This document shows positions 57,328 to 64,000 of a DNA stretch of 64,000 nt, one piece after another (the first letter of the stretch is position 1; the number at the start of each line of letters is the position of its first letter). Made by a program: the position numbers and the translations under genes. Under the pieces are notes generated by a model. The model was not told the DNA's origin. It saw nothing but the letters and a program-made list of their open reading frames with translations, and did no database searches. The DNA comes from Sulfurospirillum oryzae (lineage in GTDB: Bacteria > Campylobacterota > Campylobacteria > Campylobacterales > Sulfurospirillaceae): NCBI RefSeq assembly GCF_025770725.1, contig NZ_JANZKZ010000001.1, positions 837,532 to 901,531 of the forward strand, in the 5' to 3' direction.

Positions 57328-59667
57328 ATGAAAGTAGAGATCTCGAGAAGGAGATTTCTTCAAGGTAGTGTGGCGATGTCTATCGCTGGCGGAGTGAGCC
57401 TTAGTTCCTCTTCCATTATGGCGAGCGCTGCAACACCGGCCAAAAAAATTGGCAATGAAGATAAAAAAGTAGCAACACTCTGTGAAATGTGTGTTAATAA
57501 ATGTGCAGCGATTGCGCATGTCCGCAATGGCGTCGTTGAAAAACTCGATCCAAACCCACTCTTTCCAAAATCACGTAATATGCTCTGCGCTCGTGGAAAT
57601 TCAGGTATTCAAGCTCTTTATGATCCTGATCGCCTCAAATATCCGTTGATTCGCGATGGTGAAAAAGGAAGTGGTAAGTTTAAGCGTGTCAGTTGGGACG
57701 AAGCTTATGCATACATTAACGAAAAACTCACCAAAATCTTAGAAGAAGAGAAAGATAACCGTTCAACCGTAGCGTTTTGTGCAGGTGAGGGTATTGCAGA
57801 GCACACCTTCAAAAGTTTCTTCACGATGTTTGGATCTTCCCATTTTCTTAACCACGCAAGTCTCTGTTTAGCCACAACGGTTTCGGGGTATTCCCTCACG
57901 ATTGGCGGTTATGGTCAAGCGGATTTGGACAATGCAAAATACGTCATTATGGCAGGAGCAAATCGCGCTGAAGCGATTGTCACTCCTGACACGATGGACT
58001 TTTTCAAACGTACCAATGGACGAGGTGCAAAACTGATTACGGTTGATCCTCGCTTTACCAATACAGCAGCTAAAAGTGATAAATGGCTTGCTATTAATGT
58101 TGGAACCGATTTAGCCTTTGTTTTAGCGCTCACCTATGTAGCGATCAAAGAAGAGCGATACAATAAAGCCTTTGTTGAAAATTACTTCAATGGTTTTGAT
58201 GCCTATAAAGAGCATATTTTAAGTAACAATTATACCCCAGAGTGGGCAGAAAAAATCACTGGTATTAAAGCAGCCGATATTTATCAAGTATCTCGTGATT
58301 TTATGGCAAATGCTCCTCAGGCGATTTACTACCAAGGAAGACGTACGACGTGGTCTAAAAATGACTTCCAATTACGCCGTGCTCAAGCGATTTTTTCAGC
58401 TCTTGGTGGTGGTGTTGATGTTAAAGGTGGTATCTGCTTTGGTAAAACATTACCATTGATTGAGCATGACGCCGTTGCTCCTATGTATGCGCAAGCAAAA
58501 CCTCGTATCGAAAAAGATGAAGCAGCGGTTGTGGGTGGTTCTGGCTCATGGGTAGCGTTTAGAAATATGGTTTTAGAAGGTCGCAGTCCTTATCCTGTTC
58601 GTGCCCTTTTTAACTACAAACACAATCCAATGCAAAATATGCCAAACAATAAAAAAACAGAAGAGTTCCTTAAAAAATTGGATCTTGTTGTTACAATCGA
58701 CACGATGCCAAGTGATACGGTCATGTTAAGTGATGTTATCTTGCCTGAGTGTACGTATCTAGAGAGAACCGATCCAGTCGTTTCGTATGGTGGTATTGAG
58801 CCTTCCATCGCTCAACGTAATAAAGTCATTGACCCAATGTTTGAGAGTAAACCTGTTATGGACATCATGAGAGGGCTTAGTGCCAAACTTTCCAAACCAC
58901 TTTTTGAAATCACTAAAAAATACGATGAAGATGTTCAAAGTGCCATTGAAGATGATGGTGAAGATAAAGTCTATGCAGACTTTGATTTAACAAAGCCATT
59001 TGCACACGATCAAGCAGAACTCAATGCGCACGCCGTTGAAAAATACGAAGGTGCAGCAGACATCCTGAAAGAAAAAGGTGTTTTCTACCCAAATATGAAT
59101 GAATATTTCAAAAAAGTGGGTGTGAATGATTATGAGTACTATCCTGAAACGAAACGTGCTTATTCGGTGAGAAATAACAAGTTCGCGACACCATCAGGCA
59201 AAATAGAGTGTTCCGTTCCGGCTCTGGCTAAAAAAGGAATTGACGCTATGCCTGTATGGAAAAGTGAATATGAAATGGCAATTCCAGCAGGTAAATTTAG
59301 ATTTATTACAGGACGTCATGCGCAATTTACTCAATCAGGAACATCTAATAACCGAATGCTTCTCAATCTTGTGCCACAAAACTACGCATGGATTAATAAA
59401 CGCGTTGCCGAAAAGTTAGGCATTAAGTTTGGCGATAAACTCGAAGTCTCTAGCAAGGTAGGCAAAACAACGATCAAAGCGTATCCAACAGAGAAAATTG
59501 GACCTGATACACTCTTTTTTGTCCATGGTTTTGGCGTTTACTCAAAAGCACTTACGCTTGGATACAACAATGGCGGTAATGATGCAGCCATTATTGAAGA
59601 TGGCATTGAGCCGATGCACGGGTCAACCTGTCTTCACGACACAATTGTAGAAATTAGAAAGGTTTAA
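57328..59667 (+). CDS. psrA: Polysulfide/thiosulfate reductase catalytic subunit A
   Basis: 779-residue periplasmic molybdopterin enzyme of the DMSO-reductase family. Tat signal SRRRFLQG (residues 6-13) followed by a hydrophobic stretch. [4Fe-4S] ligands Cys52, Cys55, Cys59, Cys87; Mo ligand Cys180 in NHASLCLATTVSGY. This Cys ligand and length match PsrA/PhsA. It reduces polysulfide (or thiosulfate/tetrathionate-like substrates) to sulfide with electrons from quinol via PsrB and PsrC. The frame opens at GTG 57292, but AAGGAG sets the start at 57328. Confidence 0.93.
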   Translation: MKVEISRRRFLQGSVAMSIAGGVSLSSSSIMASAATPAKKIGNEDKKVATLCEMCVNKCAAIAHVRNGVVEKLDPNPLFPKSRNMLCARGNSGIQALYDPDRLKYPLIRDGEKGSGKFKRVSWDEAYAYINEKLTKILEEEKDNRSTVAFCAGEGIAEHTFKSFFTMFGSSHFLNHASLCLATTVSGYSLTIGGYGQADLDNAKYVIMAGANRAEAIVTPDTMDFFKRTNGRGAKLITVDPRFTNTAAKSDKWLAINVGTDLAFVLALTYVAIKEERYNKAFVENYFNGFDAYKEHILSNNYTPEWAEKITGIKAADIYQVSRDFMANAPQAIYYQGRRTTWSKNDFQLRRAQAIFSALGGGVDVKGGICFGKTLPLIEHDAVAPMYAQAKPRIEKDEAAVVGGSGSWVAFRNMVLEGRSPYPVRALFNYKHNPMQNMPNNKKTEEFLKKLDLVVTIDTMPSDTVMLSDVILPECTYLERTDPVVSYGGIEPSIAQRNKVIDPMFESKPVMDIMRGLSAKLSKPLFEITKKYDEDVQSAIEDDGEDKVYADFDLTKPFAHDQAELNAHAVEKYEGAADILKEKGVFYPNMNEYFKKVGVNDYEYYPETKRAYSVRNNKFATPSGKIECSVPALAKKGIDAMPVWKSEYEMAIPAGKFRFITGRHAQFTQSGTSNNRMLLNLVPQNYAWINKRVAEKLGIKFGDKLEVSSKVGKTTIKAYPTEKIGPDTLFFVHGFGVYSKALTLGYNNGGNDAAIIEDGIEPMHGSTCLHDTIVEIRKV

Positions 59668-59669
59668 TC

Positions 59670-60233
59670 ATGGCACGTTATGGAATGGCACTAAACTACA
59701 AAAATTGTATTAATTGTAGAGCATGTGAAAGTGCATGTAAAGAAGAAAATGGTGTTTTGCTTCTCAAAGATCATTATCGTATTTGGGTGGGTGTAAAAGA
59801 GGCGGAGGGACAATTCCCCAATATCTCTATCGCTTCACAAACCTATCATCCAAGTCAATGTCAGCATTGCGAGAATGCACCGTGTCAGCAAGTTTGCCCA
59901 ACCAATGCAACCTATTACAGCAAAGATGGTATGGTTATGGTTGATCCTACTAAATGTATCTTATGTACGTATTGTATTAATGCATGTCCTTATGATGCGC
60001 GTTATGTGGATAATCGAACCAATACAGTCGATAAATGTACCTTCTGTTCAGATACGAGACTAGCGAATGGCGAAACAACCACAGCATGTCAAGCGACCTG
60101 CCCAACAAAAGTGAGGGTATTTGGTGATTTAGATGATCCAAACAGCGAGATTTCTGTATTGCTTGCTAACAAAGAGTATCGTCAAGTGAAAGAACACTTG
60201 GGTACGAAACCAAAACTATTTTATATCTTGTAG
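59670..60233 (+). CDS. psrB: Polysulfide reductase iron-sulfur subunit B
   Basis: 187-residue electron-transfer subunit with four [4Fe-4S] motifs: CINCRACESAC, CQHCENAPCQQVC, CILCTYCINAC and CTFC-x13-CQATC. No signal peptide; exported with PsrA by the Tat system as a complex. Two bases after psrA. Confidence 0.95.
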   Translation: MARYGMALNYKNCINCRACESACKEENGVLLLKDHYRIWVGVKEAEGQFPNISIASQTYHPSQCQHCENAPCQQVCPTNATYYSKDGMVMVDPTKCILCTYCINACPYDARYVDNRTNTVDKCTFCSDTRLANGETTTACQATCPTKVRVFGDLDDPNSEISVLLANKEYRQVKEHLGTKPKLFYIL

Positions 60234-60239
60234 GAGTTT

Positions 60240-61415
60240 ATGATGCAAACAATTTCTTTGAAAAAACTCTTTTATTTTGAAAAAACGCCTCTTAATCTGG
60301 GGATAGCAATTGTAACCGTAGCACTTCTTGCCGCTTTTATGGCAGGCGCGGTTGCCTATATCTTACATGGACACCATGTTTACAATGTAACAAGACAACA
60401 TCCATGGGGTTTACTCATCGCAATGTATGTCTTCTTTGTTGTATCCAGCACAGGTCTTTGTATTATCTCCTCTATTGGACATGTTTTTGGAATTCCTGAG
60501 TTTCAGCAAATTGGTAAACGCGCTATTGCGGGTGCTATTATTACCATTAGTTCGGGTTTTGCGGTTATTGGCTTAGAGATTGGTCACCCAATGACAATGC
60601 TCATTTACAACGTCTTAACTCCTGGTCTTACCTCTGCTATTTGGTGGATGGGAACGTTGTATGGTCTTTATCTTACCTTTATCTGTTTAGAGTTTTTCTT
60701 TTTAGCGATTAAGGTCAATCACACGTTTTCTAAAATCTTTGGTATTTGTGGACTTTTAGTGGGTCTTGCGGCGCACTCTAACCTTGGAGCCGTTTTTGGA
60801 TTTTTGATTTCACGTCCTTCAGCTAATGGTGTATTTTATCCTGTGTATTTTATTCTCTCCGCGATGATTACAGGATGTTACTTGGTTTTCTTAATGTATG
60901 GCTTTAGATACAAAATGAATTTTCCTGAAAAAGTAAGCGTTATGCTTGTCAAACTTTCAAAAATTTTAGGCATGCTTTTAGCCGTGCTTATTTTCTTTGA
61001 AGCGTGGAAAATTTTAACAGCGTTGTATGGAGATATGCCAGAGCGCGCAGCGACTATTTTACATGCCATTAAACATCCAAATTTTTGGTTTGGTGAGTTG
61101 ATCTTAGGTATGTTAATTCCTTTCGCGATTATTTTAGTGAGCAATGCAAAAGCGATTAAAGCAACCATTTATGCCTCTATCACAGGCATGGTAGGTATTT
61201 TCTTTATGCGTTATGACTTAGTTCATGACACATTGCTTTATCCTATGACAACACTCAAACGTGCTGAATATCAAGTAGCGCCTTCATTTGTAGAGTACTT
61301 CCCATCCGCTGCAGAATTTGCAATAGGATTTGGTGGTATTGGTTTGGCTCTGTTTATGTATTATCTTGCCGATAAAGTCTTTAATCTTGATGAAACCGAA
61401 AGTGCTCATCATTAA
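60240..61415 (+). CDS. psrC: Polysulfide reductase membrane subunit C (NrfD family)
   Basis: 391 residues with nine or so membrane helices, NrfD/PsrC family, quinol-oxidising anchor of PsrAB. Conserved GHVFGIPEFQQIGKRA and GLEIGHPMTMLIYNVL, and AHSNLGAVFGFLISRP. Second ATG at 60243 gives better spacing from AGGAG; either is possible. A strong terminator follows. Confidence 0.93.
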   Translation: MMQTISLKKLFYFEKTPLNLGIAIVTVALLAAFMAGAVAYILHGHHVYNVTRQHPWGLLIAMYVFFVVSSTGLCIISSIGHVFGIPEFQQIGKRAIAGAIITISSGFAVIGLEIGHPMTMLIYNVLTPGLTSAIWWMGTLYGLYLTFICLEFFFLAIKVNHTFSKIFGICGLLVGLAAHSNLGAVFGFLISRPSANGVFYPVYFILSAMITGCYLVFLMYGFRYKMNFPEKVSVMLVKLSKILGMLLAVLIFFEAWKILTALYGDMPERAATILHAIKHPNFWFGELILGMLIPFAIILVSNAKAIKATIYASITGMVGIFFMRYDLVHDTLLYPMTTLKRAEYQVAPSFVEYFPSAAEFAIGFGGIGLALFMYYLADKVFNLDETESAHH

Positions 61416-61430
61416 ACAATAGTTTTTAGA

Positions 61431-61466
61431 TGCACAGTGGAAAAGATTTTTTCACTGTGCAGTACT
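61431..61466 (+). terminator. Intrinsic terminator of psrABC
   Basis: TGCACAGTG (61431-61439) pairs with CACTGTGCA (61453-61461) and is followed by GTACTTTTTG. Confidence 0.85.
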
Positions 61467-61728
61467 TTTTGAAATCTTCGTTTCCCCTACATTTAATCGT
61501 CAAAAAATGACATGCTACTCTTAGTAAAAAATAGTTATCTTCTTAAATTTTTTTTGAATGTTTAATGCTTTTTAAGTAATAAAGTATAATAATTATTATG
61601 TTTTCTTTATATAATTATTAGGTTATAGCTTTGCTTGGTGTCACATTTGTGATCAATAACGTTTCAGTACTCAAAGAATATTTTATAATTGGGTCTGTTA
61701 ATGTATAACTATAGAAAAAGGAGATGAG
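61467..61728 (+). promoter_or_regulatory. Upstream region of the rhodanese gene
   Basis: Gene-free and very AT-rich. Candidate -10 hexamers TATAAT occur near 61585, 61611 and 61683. TCACA-TT-TGTGA (61641-61652) is a short dyad. An AAAGGAG ribosome site precedes the ATG at 61729. Confidence 0.4.
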
Positions 61729-62940
61729 ATGAAACTAAGAATAATTAGTTCAAGCATTGTTGTTGCAGTATTATTATTAAGTGGGTGTACAACACAACCA
61801 GAAGGAACTGCTACAACTGTAAAAGTGTTAAGTGAACCCTCTGCAAATGTGAAAGGTCTTATTGAAAAATTTAAGTTAGAAAACGTTGATTATGCTTATG
61901 TAAAGCAAGCTATTGGAAATGGTACAAGAGAAGGTGCAAAAGCGCTTTTAATTGATGCGCGCCCCAATCCAAAATATTTAGCCAGCACCATTCCTTCGAG
62001 TATCAATATACCTGATACGCAGATTGATAAATTTATCGGGCAGCTTGATAAAGTGGCAAAAGACAAAGAAATTATCGTCTTTTGTGGCGGATGGGACTGT
62101 GAAAAAAGTCCTATCGTTGCGGGTCATTTGAAAGAAAAAGGCTTCACAAATGTAAAACTTTACCAAGCGGGTGAGCCAGAATGGATCAGCAAAAACTATC
62201 CTGAGATAGGTTTGCCAGCTGCTCAAGCTATTTTCAAAAACAATAGCGCTGTATTTATGGACGCAAGACCTTATGCAAAATATATGGCAGGAACTATTCC
62301 AGGGGCACTGTACATGAGTGATGAAGAAGTCGATAAACTAAAAGGACGTTTGCCAGCTGATAAGGCAACACCAATCGTAAGCTTTTGCGAGGGTTATAGT
62401 TGTGCTAAATCACATAACTTAGCTAAAAAACTTCAAGAGTTTGGTTATCAAAAAATTAGCGTCTATGCCGGTGGCTACCCTGAGTGGAAAGAAGCTGGAC
62501 AATTGACCACAGCGGGTGGAGCAAAAAAGGTAGAAGTCGCCACAACGCCTAAAAAAGATGTTTTTGTTGAAGGTGTCAAACTAGGTGAAGACGAAGGAAG
62601 TGTTGATGGTGAGTGGTATAAGGCGCTTATTGTTAGCGACAAAATCCCTGCAAATGTAGCCGTTGTCGATGTGAGAACGGCTGGAGAGTTTGCCAATGGT
62701 CACATTAAAGGGGCTATCAATATTGAAGCTGGCAAACTAAATGCCAAAGACTTAGCTGCTAAATTACCAAAAGGGAAGGTTGTTATTTTTAACTGTTCTG
62801 CCGGTGGACGTTCTATGGAAGCTTTTATGAAACTTAAAGATGCCAAAATTGATGTGAGTAAAATTCTCTATTTTGATGCCAATATCAAATGTGATAAAAG
62901 CGGTAAGTGTGATATCAAAGTAAATGAGCCATTAGGCTAG
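61729..62940 (+). CDS. Three-domain rhodanese lipoprotein
   Basis: 403 residues; lipobox LSGC with Cys20. Three rhodanese domains: about 50-155 (active Cys119 in FCGGWDC), about 163-260 (Cys220 in FCEGYSC) and about 290-395 (Cys356 in NCSAGGRS). The first two carry CxxWxC/CxxYxC loops with a second Cys. Anchored in the periplasm beside psrABC, it plausibly binds and delivers polysulfide sulfur to PsrA, as the single-domain Sud protein does in Wolinella. It has its own promoter region after the psr terminator. Confidence 0.9.
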   Translation: MKLRIISSSIVVAVLLLSGCTTQPEGTATTVKVLSEPSANVKGLIEKFKLENVDYAYVKQAIGNGTREGAKALLIDARPNPKYLASTIPSSINIPDTQIDKFIGQLDKVAKDKEIIVFCGGWDCEKSPIVAGHLKEKGFTNVKLYQAGEPEWISKNYPEIGLPAAQAIFKNNSAVFMDARPYAKYMAGTIPGALYMSDEEVDKLKGRLPADKATPIVSFCEGYSCAKSHNLAKKLQEFGYQKISVYAGGYPEWKEAGQLTTAGGAKKVEVATTPKKDVFVEGVKLGEDEGSVDGEWYKALIVSDKIPANVAVVDVRTAGEFANGHIKGAINIEAGKLNAKDLAAKLPKGKVVIFNCSAGGRSMEAFMKLKDAKIDVSKILYFDANIKCDKSGKCDIKVNEPLG

Positions 62941-62960
62941 AATCTTTACATGTAAACCTA

Positions 62961-62999
62961 AAAAGGGGGTGGAGGAGTTAAATCCTCTCGCCCCTTTTT
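62961..62999. terminator. Bidirectional terminator
   Basis: AAAAGGGG (62961-62968) pairs with CCCCTTTT (62991-62998), with inner GAGGA/TCCTC, A-run on the left and T-run on the right. Lies between the convergent rhodanese and BI-1 genes; a TACATGTA copy precedes it (62947). Confidence 0.9.
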
Positions 63000-63017
63000 T
63001 TATGCTTGAACAAAAGC

Positions 63018-63725
63018 TTATTCGTCGCGTGATCCAAAAATACCAAGAATTTGAAGCAGTGAAATGAAAAGATTTAGAAAATCTAAATACAAGGCAATAG
63101 CACCTTCAATAGGCGTCTCATAAGCACCTTTAATGATGTTCTGTGTATCGTAAAGGATAAAAGCACTAAATAAGATAGAGCTAATACTAGCGATTGCCAA
63201 TTGTAAGATTGGACTATGGAAAAAGATATTGATAATACCTGCAACCACAATAACGATAAGCGTAATAAACAACATTTTACCCATTGCAGAAAAATCTCTT
63301 TTGGTATTCATTGCAAATACCGAAAGTCCACCAAAAGCAACTGTCGTTAAAATAAACGCATTCGCAACAATACTAGCACCTCCTGGCATTCCTAATGTAT
63401 GCGATAGCAAAGGTACCAGTGTTAATCCGCTTACAAAGGTAAAACCAAAAAGCAAAATCATATTGATTCCAGCTTTTCGTTTAAGCGCATAAAGTCCAAA
63501 TAAAAAAACAAACTCTAAAATAACCAGTCCCAAGTACCAAGAAGAGATGGTTTTTGCCATACCAATTCCAACATAAGCGCCAGCACTTGCAGCAAGTAGT
63601 GAGGCTGCAAACAATTGATAGGTTTGTTTAATGAACAATCCTAGTGAGCTCTCGTTGACTCTTGCATGCTCATAGGTACTCTCTTGTGAGTTTTGTTGTA
63701 TGTAATTTCTGTCATACAGTCCCAT
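63018..63725 (-). CDS. Bax inhibitor-1 / YccA family membrane protein
   Basis: 235 residues with seven membrane helices, BI-1 family (YccA/YbhL), many of which are pH-dependent cation channels or FtsH modulators. C-terminal ILYDTQNIIKGAYETPIEGAIALYLDFLNLFISLLQI is the family signature. The frame runs 17 codons upstream, but GGAGAATT precedes the ATG at 63725 (MGLYDRNYI). Confidence 0.92.
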   Translation of the reverse strand: MGLYDRNYIQQNSQESTYEHARVNESSLGLFIKQTYQLFAASLLAASAGAYVGIGMAKTISSWYLGLVILEFVFLFGLYALKRKAGINMILLFGFTFVSGLTLVPLLSHTLGMPGGASIVANAFILTTVAFGGLSVFAMNTKRDFSAMGKMLFITLIVIVVAGIINIFFHSPILQLAIASISSILFSAFILYDTQNIIKGAYETPIEGAIALYLDFLNLFISLLQILGIFGSRDE

Positions 63726-63883
63726 ATTAATTCTCCTTTTAAATATATAAATCAAAACGCATTCTATCAAATTCAAAAGATGGAATGCAATTTTTAAGTT
63801 CCCTATTATATGGAAAGAGAGTAAACGAAAAATAAATCATTTTAAGAGAAACAAAAAAAGTATTCAAGCCCCTTTTGTATTTA

Positions 63884-64000
63884 ACCTTATTTTAAGGTGT
63901 ATGGATATATAATTTCGTCCTCGTTTGAGAGAACGGGGTTAAAGAGAAGCACCCAAAGTAGGGGATTTGCTTCAAGTTCATTACCATTTTAACAATGTCA
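63884..64000 (+). ncRNA. Promoter and start of a probable structured transcript (partial)
   Basis: TATAAT (63908-63913) follows a small dyad ACCTT-ATTTT-AAGGT (63884-63898). Right after the expected start, CCTCGTT (63919-63925) pairs with AACGGGG (63932-63938), then GAAGCA (63946-63951) pairs with TGCTTC (63968-63973), with CCC/GGG inside. No open reading frame starts here. It could be an untranslated leader, an rRNA operon leader or a small RNA; the window ends before this can be decided. Confidence 0.4.

Noticed and set aside
42046..63776. Many overlapping antisense reading frames
   Set aside because: They lie opposite genes with clear family motifs and lack ribosome sites or recognisable domains.

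Overview
The window reads as chromosomal DNA of a Campylobacterota bacterium, most likely Sulfurospirillum or a close relative. That is inferred from content: Wolinella/Sulfurospirillum-type polysulfide reductase genes, a soluble TlpD-like chemoreceptor with a CZB domain, Helicobacter-type cysteine-rich Sel1 repeats, two FlgE-type hook proteins, and the gene run ruvC / dnaA-dnaN-gyrB with TTATTCAC-type DnaA boxes. The replication origin is probably at about 29.1-29.25 kb.

Layout. 0-6.2 kb: ATP-citrate lyase (aclBA) and malate dehydrogenase on the minus strand, divergent from a soluble fumarate reductase/aspartate oxidase-type flavoprotein; aclBA is the hallmark of a reductive TCA cycle. 6.2-16.7 kb: a CMD-family protein behind a double operator, an AspT-type transporter, a CZB chemoreceptor, tRNA-Ser(GGA), a Sel1 protein, a lipoprotein, leuCD-type dehydratase divergent from a GntR regulator, a Bcr/CflA exporter and mutY. 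16.7-20.2 kb: an AT-rich restriction-modification island (PD-(D/E)XK-like nuclease, DNA methyltransferase, XRE regulator). 20.2-30.3 kb: ung, the SRP RNA, an overlapping run gyrB / degenerate GGDEF-EAL / queF / HD-domain gene, dnaN, dnaA, oriC, ruvC, thyX. 30.4-37.9 kb: hook genes fliK-flgD-flgE2 and flgE, each transcription unit with a good sigma-54 promoter. 38.2-46.1 kb: typA, a lemA/DUF3137/FliL-like operon, and the convergent operon secG-deacetylase-frr-pyrE-RDD-MFS. 46.2-56 kb: a five-gene minus-strand signalling operon. 56.2-64 kb: bioC, psrABC, a three-domain rhodanese lipoprotein, a Bax-inhibitor-1 protein, and the start of a probable structured transcript at the right edge.

The most interesting system is the 46.2-56 kb operon. 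Two secreted FecR-domain proteins carry C-termini resembling the transferrin-binding-protein B barrel. They are followed by a TPR plus outer-membrane beta-barrel protein of Slam-like layout, then a CHASE2 adenylate cyclase with all catalytic residues, then a single protein joining a metallo-beta-lactamase domain like class II cAMP phosphodiesterases, a GAF domain and an HD-GYP c-di-GMP phosphodiesterase. It looks like an envelope-sensing pathway in which cAMP synthesis, cAMP breakdown and c-di-GMP breakdown are produced together.

A second, genome-scale signal is the palindrome TTTACATGTAAA. I count 31 copies of its core TACATGTA by eye, against about two expected, in genes as well as between them. 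It is absent from the restriction-modification island, the oriC/gyrB stretch and psrABC. All calls are by eye; no alignment or database search was run.
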